Shown piece after piece: positions 1 through 8,238 of a stretch of DNA of 64,000 nt. The notes under the pieces were generated by a model. It did no database searches. It was not told the DNA's origin and saw nothing but the letters and a program-made list of their open reading frames with translations. Numbering within the stretch: the stretch's first letter is position 1; each line of letters opens with the position of its first letter. A program made the position numbers and the translations under genes. The DNA is from Rarobacter incanus (GTDB lineage: Bacteria; Actinomycetota; Actinomycetes; Actinomycetales; Cellulomonadaceae), in the NCBI RefSeq assembly GCF_006715765.1, contig NZ_VFNV01000001.1, forward strand, positions 1,550,001-1,614,000, in the 5' to 3' direction.

Positions 1-907
1 ACGCGTCGGCCGCACCGTCCCCGGCACGCTCGGGATCGCCGCTGCCGGAAACGGCCGCCGCCAACGAAGCGGCACGAGCCGCCGGCCCGTCAACCGCAGC
101 CGAGGGTTCGTCCCGATTGACGGCAGCGGCGCCGACCACAATCACGTCAGGCTGGGGAACCGAACCATCGGGGGCCTCGTCCAAATCAATGATGTCGGCA
201 ACGATGCAAGTGATGTTGTCCGGTCCGCCTGCCCGCAGCGCCAGCTGAATCAGCTTTTCGGCGGCCTCATCTGGGGTCGCAGACTCGCTGAGGGTCCGCT
301 GCAACGTCTCGAAGGTGACGTAACCGCTCAAGCCATCGGAGCAGATCAGCCACCGATCGCCGACCTCCGCCTCGCGCATGGACACATCGGGCGTGAGCTC
401 GACCTCGAAATCGCCCAGGACGCGCATGACCACGGATCGTTGGGGATGATGCTCCGCCTCTTCGGGCGTAATCTTGCCGGTGTCGACCAGGTGCTGCACC
501 AGCGTGTGGTCGACGGTGACCTGGGATAGCTCGCCATCGTGCAACAGGTATGCGCGCGAATCACCCATGTGCGCCATGGCGATCTTGTTTCCCGATCGCA
601 GCAACGCCGTCACGGTCGTCCCCATGCCCGCAAGCTTCGGATGGGAACGCGCATATCGGACAAGTTCGACCCGCGCATCCTCGATCGTGTCCCGCAGCTT
701 CTTCACGATTTCCCCGGACCCCAGGGCTTCATCGTCCAGGGGGGCAAGCTTCGCGATTGCGATCGAGCTGGCCGTGTCGCCGCCCGCGTGTCCGCCCATG
801 CCGTCGGCCACCGCCAGCAGGTGCGGGCCCGCGTACGCGGAGTCCTGGTTATTGGCGCGTACCAGCCCCACATCGGAGGCGGCCGCGTAGCGCAGGGCAA
901 TCGACAT
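1..907 (-). CDS. pstP: PP2C-type Ser/Thr protein phosphatase PstP (3' part cut by window edge)
   Basis: This metal-dependent phosphatase reverses PknA/PknB-type phosphorylation of cell-division and cell-wall proteins. I translated it by hand because the gene runs off position 1. It starts MSIALRYAAASDVG at 907 and shows the PP2C motifs in order: NNQD (D22), ADGMGGH (D35), MGTTVTAL, MGDSRAY, CSDGL and GGPDN. These cover the Mn/Mg-binding aspartates. After the catalytic domain the frame enters an Ala/Gly/Asp-rich linker, which in the family precedes a membrane helix and an extracellular part that lie outside the window. The fhaB stop is only 8 bases upstream, so the order fhaA-fhaB-pstP on one transcript matches the known actinobacterial operon, normally followed by rodA, pbpA and pknAB. 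Confidence 0.93.
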   Translation of the reverse strand, partial: MSIALRYAAASDVGLVRANNQDSAYAGPHLLAVADGMGGHAGGDTASSIAIAKLAPLDDEALGSGEIVKKLRDTIEDARVELVRYARSHPKLAGMGTTVTALLRSGNKIAMAHMGDSRAYLLHDGELSQVTVDHTLVQHLVDTGKITPEEAEHHPQRSVVMRVLGDFEVELTPDVSMREAEVGDRWLICSDGLSGYVTFETLQRTLSESATPDEAAEKLIQLALRAGGPDNITCIVADIIDLDEAPDGSVPQPDVIVVGAAAVNRDEPSAAVDGPAARAASLAAAVSGSGDPERAGDGAADA

Positions 908-915
908 TCGGGGTG

Positions 916-1386
916 CTACTTTCTCAGTTCGATAACGCTCTGCCCGATCTGCAGAGGCGTGTCGAGCGGTAGTTCTTCCGGTCGCTCCAGGGGGTGCCCG
1001 CCCACCTTGGTGCCGTTCGTTGATCCCAGGTCCTCCACGAACCACGTGCCATCGTGCGGATAGATGCGGGCGTGTCGGGATGAAGCGTAGTCGTCGTTGA
1101 CGACAAGTGTGCAATCCGGAGCGCGGCCGATCATCACAGACACGTTCCCCAACGGCAGGGTCGTGCCCTCCAGCGGACCAGCCGTGACAACCAGATGCCG
1201 CGAATCCGGGTGGGGCTGGCGGCGAGGCGCCGCATCGACGGGGCCGGGCACCGGATGCCCCTGACGCCGCGGACTGATCCGCGTGCCGTACAGGTCCCTT
1301 CGCAGCACGGATATGACGGCGAGCACAAAGAGCCACATTGCCACCAGGTAGGCAATGCGCAGGATGGTCATCGTCAATTCGTTCAT
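916..1386 (-). CDS. fhaB: FHA-domain protein FhaB (FipA)
   Basis: A 156-residue membrane-anchored FHA protein. Residues 8-28 form one hydrophobic helix, and residues 66-150 a forkhead-associated domain with the phosphothreonine-binding signature: IGR near 87, SSRHAR, and GSTNGTKVGG. Its mycobacterial counterpart (FipA) binds phosphorylated partners such as FtsZ and helps septum formation under stress. It lies 3 bases after fhaA and 8 bases before pstP on the same strand, so co-transcription is near certain. The start at 1386 places the hydrophobic segment at the N terminus as expected; no better start is visible. Confidence 0.92.
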   Translation of the reverse strand: MNELTMTILRIAYLVAMWLFVLAVISVLRRDLYGTRISPRRQGHPVPGPVDAAPRRQPHPDSRHLVVTAGPLEGTTLPLGNVSVMIGRAPDCTLVVNDDYASSRHARIYPHDGTWFVEDLGSTNGTKVGGHPLERPEELPLDTPLQIGQSVIELRK

Positions 1387-1389
1387 GCG

Positions 1390-2082
1390 TTAGGCATCTG
1401 TTTCCGGGTCGGCATCCCAAAACAGGATGCGCGTGCGGCCAATTGTCAACGTATTTCCGTCCACCAGGGTGGCGGCTGGCACCTGGTGGCCCTCAACGAA
1501 AAGCCCGTTGGTTGAACCCAGGTCGGTTGCGACCACTCCGTGGGGTGTCAGCTTCAATTCGAGGTGGCGCCTGGATATCCCGGGGTCATCGACGACAATA
1601 TCCGCCTCCGATCCGCGACCTATGACGGTCGTGGCACCGGTCAGCAGGTAGCGCTGGCCGTCGATGTCGATCATCGGGTGCCGCGTCGAGGCGGTGGTGG
1701 GTGCGGCGCCCGCCGCCCGCACGGTTTCGGAGGCGATCTGGAACTGGCCGGCGGGAAGGTCGGCCTCTTCAAAGGCGACCGACACGGGGCCAACCATGGC
1801 ATAGCCTTGGCGTGTGGCGTGCTGCACCAGCGCCTCCGCCAGTTCGGCGGCCAGCGCGTCCTCGCCCCAGGACTGAATCCGCGCAAGGTCGCTCGCCGAT
1901 ACGTCGAACCGGTACACGTTGGGGACGACGGTGCGTTCCTGATCGATGGCGGCGGCGCGGTAGTCCGCCTCCTTCTTAAGCGCGGCGACCAACTCGACTT
2001 CCTTGAGTTCGCCACGGAATTTCTTAAAGACGCGACCCACCGCCCGCTCAGTGCCCTGCTCGATTCGGTCGAGGAATCCCAT
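1390..2082 (-). CDS. fhaA: FHA-domain protein FhaA with N-terminal DUF3662 domain
   Basis: A 230-residue cytosolic adaptor. Residues 1-115 form the DUF3662 domain (begins MGFLDRIEQGTER), and residues 145-228 an FHA domain with IGRGSEAD, ISRRHLEL and GSTNGLF, the phospho-Thr recognition set. In mycobacteria FhaA is a PknB target that binds the phosphorylated pseudokinase domain of MviN/MurJ. A candidate partner of that kind is encoded at 51340-53070. The frame is open 33 bases further upstream, but I place the start at 2082 because AGGAGG (2087-2092 on this strand) sits five bases before ATG and the family begins MGFLDR. The gene is divergent from ung. Confidence 0.93.
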   Translation of the reverse strand: MGFLDRIEQGTERAVGRVFKKFRGELKEVELVAALKKEADYRAAAIDQERTVVPNVYRFDVSASDLARIQSWGEDALAAELAEALVQHATRQGYAMVGPVSVAFEEADLPAGQFQIASETVRAAGAAPTTASTRHPMIDIDGQRYLLTGATTVIGRGSEADIVVDDPGISRRHLELKLTPHGVVATDLGSTNGLFVEGHQVPAATLVDGNTLTIGRTRILFWDADPETDA

Positions 2083-2254
2083 TCCACCTCCTGGGGGCGT
2101 GCCGCGATTGCGCACGCGGTCGCGTCGAAATTAATAGTGCTGCAAACAATGATCGTATCCGCAGCGCGCCACAATATGCGGCAATGATCCGTGTCGGAGT
2201 GCCATTCCACCCTAGCGCGCTTAAATGAATGCCCCCACGCGGTACGGTTCGACT

Positions 2255-2941
2255 GTGAGTCATCCACCACTCGAATCCATCATCGACCCCGGTTGGGCGC
2301 GGGCGCTTGCGCCGGTCGAGCCGCAAATTCACCTCATGGGTGGCTTTTTAAGGGACGAGGTCGCCGCAGGTCGCCCGTATCTACCCGCGCCTGGCGACGT
2401 GCTGCGCGCCTTCACATACCCGCTCGCGGATGTTCGCGTGCTCATCGTCGGACAGGATCCGTATCCGACCCCCGGCAACCCCGTGGGGTTGTCGTTCGCG
2501 GTAGCGCCCGGGGTGGCCGTGCCGGCGTCCCTAGACAACATCTTCAAGGAATTGGTAAGTGATGTGGGGTGCGAGCGCCCCTCCTCGGGCGATCTCACGG
2601 CGTGGGCCGAGCGCGGAGTCATGCTGCTGAACAGGGTTCTGACCGTGCAGGCGGGACAGGCCCGCTCGCATCGCCGCCGGGGCTGGGAGCAGGTCACGGA
2701 TTGCGCCATCGACGCCCTGGTGGCGCGCGGCGGCCCCTTGGTTGCGATCCTGTGGGGCAACGACGCGCAGTCCCTGCGGCCGCGGTTGGGCACCGTGCCG
2801 GTCATCGCATCGGCGCACCCGTCACCGCTCTCGGCCTACCGGGGCTTCTTCGGGTCGCGCCCGTTTTCCACGGCCAACCGGCTGCTCGTCGAGCAGGGGG
2901 CATCGCCGATCGACTGGACGCTCCCGTCATCCACCCGCTGA
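2255..2941 (+). CDS. ung: Uracil-DNA glycosylase (family 1)
   Basis: Removes uracil from DNA as the first step of base-excision repair. The family-1 motifs are intact: GQDPYPTPG with the catalytic Asp (about residues 66-74), VLLNRVLTV, and [14 protein letters not shown] with the catalytic His near the C terminus. Length 228 residues is normal. I prefer GTG at 2255 to the in-frame ATG at 2225. Neither has a Shine-Dalgarno, but a TACGGT -10 element (2243-2248) ends six bases before the GTG, the arrangement of a leaderless mRNA. The final codons and TGA (2939-2941) lie inside the first unit of the downstream repeat array, so the array has replaced or abuts the gene's original end. Confidence 0.93.
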   Translation: MSHPPLESIIDPGWARALAPVEPQIHLMGGFLRDEVAAGRPYLPAPGDVLRAFTYPLADVRVLIVGQDPYPTPGNPVGLSFAVAPGVAVPASLDNIFKELVSDVGCERPSSGDLTAWAERGVMLLNRVLTVQAGQARSHRRRGWEQVTDCAIDALVARGGPLVAILWGNDAQSLRPRLGTVPVIASAHPSPLSAYRGFFGSRPFSTANRLLVEQGASPIDWTLPSSTR

Positions 2942-3580
2942 CCGAGTAGCACACCCACCCGCTGATCGAGTAGCACACCCACCCGCTGATCGAGTGCGCC
3001 GAAGGCGCGTATCGAGATCAATGCGGCGTAGTCTCGATACGCCCGCTACGCGGGCTACTCGACCAACGAATCCGCGCGCCACCCGCTGATCGAGTAGCAC
3101 ACCCACCCGCTGACCGAGTAGCACACCCACCCGCTGACCGAGTAGCACACCCACCCGCTGACCGAGTAGCACATCCACCCGCTGATCGAGTGCGCCGAAG
3201 GCGCGTATCGAGATCAATGCGGCGTAGTCTCGATACGCCCGCTACGCGGGCTACTCGACCAACGAATCCGCGCGCCACCCGCTGACCGAGTAGCACATCC
3301 ACCCGCTGATCGAGTAGCACACCCACCCGCTGATCGAGTGCGCCGAAGGCGCGTATCGAGATCAATGCGGCATAGTCTCGATACGCCCGCTACGCGGGCT
3401 ACTCGACCAACGAATCCGCGCGCCACCCGCTGACCGAGTAGCACACCCACCCGCTGATCGAGTAGCACACCCACCCGCTGACCGAGTAGCACACCCACCC
3501 GCTGACCGAGTAGCACACCCACCCGCTGATCGAGTAGCACACCCACCCGCTGATCGAGTAGCACACCCACCCGCTGATCG
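2934..3580. repeat. Composite array: 24-bp tandem units with three 100-bp palindromic modules
   Basis: Fourteen full 24-bp units (consensus begins CCCGCTGAYCGAGTAGCA) are interrupted by three nearly identical 100-bp modules at 2982-3081, 3178-3277 and 3326-3425. The unit order is 2, module, 4, module, 2, module, 6, plus a partial unit at 3570. Each module starts like a unit, then carries two small hairpins (GCGCC-gaa-GGCGC and CCCGC-tac-GCGGG). These sit inside a longer inverted repeat (TATCGAGA...TCTCGATA and outer GATCGAGT...ACTCGACC), giving a branched, cloverleaf-like fold. The modules resemble the REP-like palindromes common between genes of high-GC actinobacteria. The reverse strand stays open in 8-codon periods only because the unit is a multiple of three. 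No gene is supported here. Confidence 0.95.
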
Positions 3581-3605
3581 CGACCGGGCTACCAGTGCAA
3601 CCTGG

Positions 3606-3611
3606 TACTTT
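3606..3611 (+). promoter_or_regulatory. Predicted -10 element of a leaderless promoter
   Basis: TACTTT ends six bases before the GTG at 3618, and no Shine-Dalgarno precedes that GTG. The same TANNNT-N6/7-start spacing occurs before three other genes in this window. The element lies just outside the repeat array, so the array would be immediately upstream of the promoter. Confidence 0.45.
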
Positions 3612-3617
3612 CGCAGT

Positions 3618-6614
3618 GTGCCCAATCACATCAGTCCCGAACAATGGGCGCAGGTAGTCCTGCGCCGATACGCGGCGGCAACCAACCTGCTGATCGCCTC
3701 CCGCCACTTCGCGATCGCGGACCCCCGCGACGCCAACCTTGAGTCGCTGGCCGCCGCCATGCGGGCAATTGGGGCGAGAGTGACCTGGGTGGACCCCTCG
3801 GAGCCGTGCGAGGAACGCTCGTTCCACGCCCTATTCGGCTACGACCTGCCGGCAACGGGATGCCCGGGCGTTGACGTCACCGTCAGCGTCGCCCCCGCCG
3901 CGGCCGGCAGCCCGATCCCCGCGGGTGAATCAAAAACCGTCGATGTGACCGTGCGCGACGAGGCCGGCGCCGTCTTGACCAGACCAACGGGGGCGGACGG
4001 CACGGCACGCATCGCCTGGGCCCGCAGGCACATGCCCGTGACTGCCGCGATCGAGAACCGCCTAACCGAAAGCCGCGCCCTGCGGGGGTGGCGGATCGGA
4101 ATGTCGCTGGTGCTTGAACCAAAGACGGCCGTGCTGGCCCTTGCGCTCGCCCGCGCCGGCGCGCTGGTATCGGTGTTTGGCCACCCCGCCGAAACGCGCG
4201 ACGACGTTGCCGATGCGCTGCGCAAGCAGGGGCTGGCCGTCTTCGCCGACTCCCGGGCAACGCCCGCGCAGGCGGCACAGCTCGCGGACCAATACCTGCG
4301 GCGCGGTCACGACCTGCTGATCGATGACGGTTCGCATCTGATCCGCCGCGCACACGAATTGCCGGACGTTTTGGACCAGTTGCGCGGGGCGGCCGAAGAA
4401 ACGACCAGCGGCCTGCGGCCGCTGCGAGCGTGGGCTGAGCAAGACCGCCTGGGCATCCCGGTCATCGCCGTCAACGACGCTCGCTCAAAGACACTTTTCG
4501 ACAACGCCTACGGAACCGGCCAGTCGTGCCTGCTGACCATCATGGACCTGGTCGACCCGGACCATCGCGGCATCGACATGAGCCAGACCACCATCACCGT
4601 CATCGGCTACGGCGACGTGGGCCGCGGCTTCGCCCACCACGCGCGGGCGCTTGGCGCGACCGTCCATGTTTCCGAAATCGATCCGGTTCGCGCCCTGCAG
4701 GCACGGTTCGATGGCTACGAGGTCGGTGACACCGCCGAACTGGCAACCCGCACCGATTGGATCGTGTCGGCCACGGGAGTGCGCGACACGATCAACGTAG
4801 CTGTTCTACAGGCCGCAAAGGATGGAGCCGTGCTGGCGGTCGCCGGCGGCGTAGACCAAGAAATCTCGATCGAGGACGCGCGAACCGCGGGCTTTACGAA
4901 CCGCCAAGTGCGGCCGCGCGTCAAGCAATGGTCGCGGCCGGCAGGGGGGGAACTCGTTCTTCTTGATGACGGCGAATGCATCAACGTCACCGCCGGTGAG
5001 GGCAACCCCATCGAAATCATGGACCTGTCCTTTGCGGTGCAATTGCGCGCCATCGAAGCCCTGGTTTCCACGGATGCGCCCACGGCACCCGGCGTGTACC
5101 CCCTCAGCGCGCAGGCTGACAACGACGTCGCGGCCGCGGCGCTCATCACCGGCGAGTCCGGATCGTGGACCGGGGCCGCGCGCGCGACGCCCGGCGATGA
5201 GACGCAAAGCGCCCCGCCCTCGCCCGCGCCGCTGCACGTCGCCGAACGCAAGTCGGCCATCGCCCGCGAATACGGGGTGGCATTGGGTACTGAGCGGTCC
5301 AACCCGTCGCTGGTCAACGTGTATTCGGCGGCGCTAGTGATCCCGGTGACCGCACCCGCCGTGATCGGCGGCGCCGTGGCGGTTCGCGGCGGGCGCATCA
5401 TGCACGTTGGCGAACGCGACTGGGTCGTCAAGACACTGCGGGAAACCGGGCAGGCGTTCACCGAACGCCACTGGCCGGGTGTCCTGCTGCCCGGGCTGGT
5501 CAACGCCCACACGCACTTGCAGTACACCTCGATGGTCGAGGTCGCATCGCGCACCTACGCGGGTTTTGACGATTGGGCGCAGGCCTTCAACGTCGTGTAC
5601 GACAACGGCGTGCACGATTGGGGCGCGCACGCCGCCGACGGCGCGCGCCAGGCGATTCGGTTCGGCACCACGGCCGCGGCCGACGTCGTGACCGACCCGG
5701 AGGCCGCCCCCGCGCTGCACGATGCGGGCCTGCACGGCGTCGCGTACTGGGAGGTCATGGGCTGGACCAACGAGGAGTGGGCCAAGTACGGAGAAACGCA
5801 AACCCTCGCCGCTCTTGACAGCATGCCGACCCCGCCGATGGTCGGGCTTTCCCCGCATGCCCCGTACTCCCTTGACACCGCCCCTCTCCTGGAGATACCC
5901 GACCTGGTGCGCCGGCGCGGCCTGCGTCTGCACATCCACCTGGCCGAATCCCAACTCGAGGCGCAGTGGGCGCAGCAATCGAGCGGATCGCTTGCCGACC
6001 TGTGGCGGTCCGGGCAGTCGCAGAGCTTTAGGGTTCTGCGGGACAACGGTTTTGGAATGAGCGCCACCGAGTTTGTCGACCAGCTCGGGGTGCTTGGCCC
6101 GGACTGCCACGTGGCGCACGGCGTGTACATGACGGCCTGGGACCGGTCGCTGCTGCGGGCGCGCGCGACGTCGGTGGCACTGTGCCCGCGGTCGAACCAG
6201 ATCATCGGGCTCGATGCGCCGCCGGTTGCCGCCTACCTGAACGAGGGGAACCCGATAGCGGTCGGAACCGACTCCCTATCGTCGTCGCCGTCGCTGGATC
6301 TGCTCGCGGACGTTGCGCTGTTGTACGAATTGGCGCGCGCGCAGGGGTACGAGCGCGACGACCTCGGCCGGCGCCTGCTGTACGCGGCGACGTTGGGGGG
6401 CGCCACGGCCCTGGGACTGAGCGCGGGCCCGGACCGCATCGGGCAGTTGCAGACCGGCGCGGTTGCCGACATGGTTTTCTTGGACATACCCGTTTCGGAC
6501 ATTTTCGGAACGATCGAGGACGTTGTGCGCCACGGTGCCGGATCGCAGGTCGCGACCATGATTTCCGGCGAACTGCGATACATGGACGCCGTATTCAATC
6601 AGGCAAGTCGGTAA
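3618..6614 (+). CDS. Fused adenosylhomocysteinase-like / amidohydrolase (SAH deaminase-like) protein
   Basis: A 998-residue two-enzyme fusion. Residues 1-125 are an unassigned N-terminal region. Residues 130-480 match S-adenosylhomocysteine hydrolase: IAWARRHMP, IDDGSH (235-240), EETTSG (260-265), K291 and D295-N296 in the KTLFDN segment, and a Rossmann NAD site GYGDVGRG (330-337). Residues 560-998 are a TRZ/ATZ/SAH-deaminase-type amidohydrolase with metal ligands HTH (631-633), H774 in LHIHLAE, H834 in AHGVYM, and D885 in GTDSL. The catalytic Asp, Glu, Lys and Asp of the hydrolase are kept. The substrate-pocket segment that reads LHMTVETAVL in human SAHH is LVLEPKTAVL here, so the adenosine-side His is missing. 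That suggests a changed purine, such as the inosine form. The activity is inferred, not proven. The start is the leaderless GTG at 3618; a cupin gene follows after 7 bases. Confidence 0.85.
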   Translation: MPNHISPEQWAQVVLRRYAAATNLLIASRHFAIADPRDANLESLAAAMRAIGARVTWVDPSEPCEERSFHALFGYDLPATGCPGVDVTVSVAPAAAGSPIPAGESKTVDVTVRDEAGAVLTRPTGADGTARIAWARRHMPVTAAIENRLTESRALRGWRIGMSLVLEPKTAVLALALARAGALVSVFGHPAETRDDVADALRKQGLAVFADSRATPAQAAQLADQYLRRGHDLLIDDGSHLIRRAHELPDVLDQLRGAAEETTSGLRPLRAWAEQDRLGIPVIAVNDARSKTLFDNAYGTGQSCLLTIMDLVDPDHRGIDMSQTTITVIGYGDVGRGFAHHARALGATVHVSEIDPVRALQARFDGYEVGDTAELATRTDWIVSATGVRDTINVAVLQAAKDGAVLAVAGGVDQEISIEDARTAGFTNRQVRPRVKQWSRPAGGELVLLDDGECINVTAGEGNPIEIMDLSFAVQLRAIEALVSTDAPTAPGVYPLSAQADNDVAAAALITGESGSWTGAARATPGDETQSAPPSPAPLHVAERKSAIAREYGVALGTERSNPSLVNVYSAALVIPVTAPAVIGGAVAVRGGRIMHVGERDWVVKTLRETGQAFTERHWPGVLLPGLVNAHTHLQYTSMVEVASRTYAGFDDWAQAFNVVYDNGVHDWGAHAADGARQAIRFGTTAAADVVTDPEAAPALHDAGLHGVAYWEVMGWTNEEWAKYGETQTLAALDSMPTPPMVGLSPHAPYSLDTAPLLEIPDLVRRRGLRLHIHLAESQLEAQWAQQSSGSLADLWRSGQSQSFRVLRDNGFGMSATEFVDQLGVLGPDCHVAHGVYMTAWDRSLLRARATSVALCPRSNQIIGLDAPPVAAYLNEGNPIAVGTDSLSSSPSLDLLADVALLYELARAQGYERDDLGRRLLYAATLGGATALGLSAGPDRIGQLQTGAVADMVFLDIPVSDIFGTIEDVVRHGAGSQVATMISGELRYMDAVFNQASR

Positions 6615-6621
6615 AAGGATC

Positions 6622-7104
6622 ATGATGGACGAGTTCCCCGCCCCACCCGCTCCCGCATCGACCGATGAGGGGGCGGCCGCCGTGCGGCCCGCCCTGGCGG
6701 TCGCCCTGGGGCTTGCGCCCCACCCAGAGGGCGGGTGGTTCCGCCGCACGTGGACGGCGCCGGTCAGCGTGCAGACGGCGCGCGGCGAGCGCGCAACGGC
6801 GTCCGCGATCCAGTTCTTCCTGGCGGCGGGGGAATCCGCGGCGTGGCATGTGGTGCGATCGGACGAGCTGTGGCTGTGGCACGGACCGGGCGCCCTGCGC
6901 CTCCAGTTCGGCGGGACGGGGGCGGCGCCCGATGAGACCGGCGAAACCGTGACGCTGGACTCGTCCTTGGATATCCCCCGTGTCCAACTGCTGATACCCG
7001 CCGGGGTGTGGCAACGCGCCCTGCCCGTCGCAAGCGACGTGCTGGCGACCTGCGTCGTATCGCCCGAATTCTGGTACGAAGATTGGCGCCTGGCCGACGA
7101 TTAG
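6622..7104 (+). CDS. Cupin_5 (DUF985) family protein
   Basis: A 160-residue protein with the cupin_5 (DUF985) pattern: LGLAPHPEGGWFRRTW near residues 30-45, a sugar-isomerase-like beta barrel segment FFLAAGESAAWHVVRSDELW, and the C-terminal VVSPEFWYEDW. Members of this family are small cytosolic beta-barrel proteins of unproven function. The acidic and histidine residues of the barrel are kept (E35, the WH and DE pairs). It begins 7 bases after the SAHH-amidohydrolase fusion with a purine-rich stretch before ATG, so the two are probably one operon. A role connected with the fusion is possible but is guilt by position only. Confidence 0.85.
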   Translation: MMDEFPAPPAPASTDEGAAAVRPALAVALGLAPHPEGGWFRRTWTAPVSVQTARGERATASAIQFFLAAGESAAWHVVRSDELWLWHGPGALRLQFGGTGAAPDETGETVTLDSSLDIPRVQLLIPAGVWQRALPVASDVLATCVVSPEFWYEDWRLADD

Positions 7105-7131
7105 CGCGCCAAACCCGCGCCCCCGACACCG

Positions 7132-7150
7132 TTGTCCACATTGTGGACCA
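7132..7150. promoter_or_regulatory. Palindrome containing DnaA-box-like half sites
   Basis: TTGTCCACATTGTGGACCA is an almost perfect inverted repeat. Its left arm is the actinobacterial DnaA box TTGTCCACA (7132-7140), and its right arm a one-mismatch box on the other strand. It lies between the cupin stop (7104) and the ABC binding-protein start (7335), about 35 kb from dnaA. It may be a DnaA site, another regulator's operator, or a weak terminator without a T tract. The rest of 7105-7334 shows no gene. Confidence 0.4.
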
Positions 7151-7334
7151 CCGCCTGACGCCAATTGAGATGGCTTGTAGGTTTAGTCGTGGAGCCACAA
7201 CGCCGCGGCCGAGCATTCTCGATGCGAGCGCGCGGCCGACTCAAGCAGTCACTGCCACTGCCCGGGGCGCGGGGCCCCACCGACCATCTAGCGGGCCACA
7301 CCACGGCCCGCAGTCGCACCACCTGGAGGAACAT

Positions 7335-8228
7335 ATGCGCATCTCCCGTCCCACACTTCGTCGCGGCGCCGCCGCCCTAGCGGCAGCGGCCACCGTCTTG
7401 GCGCTGAGCGCATGCGGTTCGTCCTCCACGTCCTCGCCCACGGCCACCACCCCCAGCGCGGGCGCATCGACCACCACCGCCGCGGCCGACCTGCCCACCG
7501 TCGAAAAGGGCAAGCTCACCATCGCGACGGGCGAACCGGCTTACAGCCCGTGGGTCGAAAACGATGACCCCGAATCCGGCGAGGGATTCGAAGCCGCCGT
7601 GGCCTACGCGGTCGCCGAACAGCTCGGATTCAGCAAGGACCAGGTCGTGTGGAAGCGGTCCACGTTCGACTCCGCGATCGCGCCGGGCCCCAAGGACTGG
7701 GACTTCAACCTGCAGCAGTTCTCGATCACCGATGAGCGTAAACAGGCCGTTGATTTCTCGTCCCCGTACTACGTGACCGCGCAGGCCGTCCTGACCATCA
7801 AGGGAAGCGCCGCCGAATCGGCAACGACTATTGCGGACCTGAAGAAGATCAAGTTCGGCGTGCAGGCCGGATCGACCTCGGCGACAGCGCTCGAGAAGTT
7901 CGTCGACCCCGATTCCGACCCGTTGCAGTTCAATAGCTCGCAGGACACCGTGCAGGCGCTCAAGGGCGGTCAGGTTGAGGCCATCGTCGTCGACCTGCCG
8001 CAGGCACTGTACCTGGCGGGTGTCGAGCTGTCCGACCTGGGAGGCAAAGTCATCGGCCAGTTCGAAGACACCACGGGCGGAGATGAGTACGGCTTGGTCC
8101 TGCCCAAGGGTTCCGAGCTGACCACGCCCGTCACCGCGGCCGTTGACGCGCTGCGCGAAGACGGCACGCTCGCGGAATTGCAAGAAAAGTGGCTGTCAAG
8201 CAACATTTCCGTCCCGGTCCTGAAGTAG
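7335..8228 (+). CDS. Amino-acid ABC transporter substrate-binding lipoprotein
   Basis: A 297-residue family-3 (SBP_bac_3) periplasmic-type binding protein. A lipoprotein signal peptide ends in LSAC (Cys27), followed by a Ser/Thr/Ala linker and the two-lobed binding domain from about residue 60 (KGKLTIATGEPAYSPW... to KWLSSNISVPVLK). The family captures polar amino acids or opines outside the cell; the ligand cannot be read from the sequence. The open frame extends upstream to 7008, but the true start is ATG 7335. It follows GGAGGA by six bases and places the signal peptide at the N terminus. It is the first gene of a binding protein-permease-ATPase operon. Confidence 0.92.
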   Translation: MRISRPTLRRGAAALAAAATVLALSACGSSSTSSPTATTPSAGASTTTAAADLPTVEKGKLTIATGEPAYSPWVENDDPESGEGFEAAVAYAVAEQLGFSKDQVVWKRSTFDSAIAPGPKDWDFNLQQFSITDERKQAVDFSSPYYVTAQAVLTIKGSAAESATTIADLKKIKFGVQAGSTSATALEKFVDPDSDPLQFNSSQDTVQALKGGQVEAIVVDLPQALYLAGVELSDLGGKVIGQFEDTTGGDEYGLVLPKGSELTTPVTAAVDALREDGTLAELQEKWLSSNISVPVLK

Positions 8229-8238
8229 ATTTCACGTC

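Noticed and set aside
3018-3570. Overlapping minus-strand frames reading repeated GVLLGQRV or GCATRSAG
   Set aside because: They arise because the 24-bp unit is a multiple of three without stops. There is no start signal and no homology; this is repeat DNA.
2941-3580. Possible CRISPR array
   Set aside because: Units are contiguous 24-mers with no unique spacers; the 100-bp inserts are copies of one palindromic module, and no cas genes are nearby.
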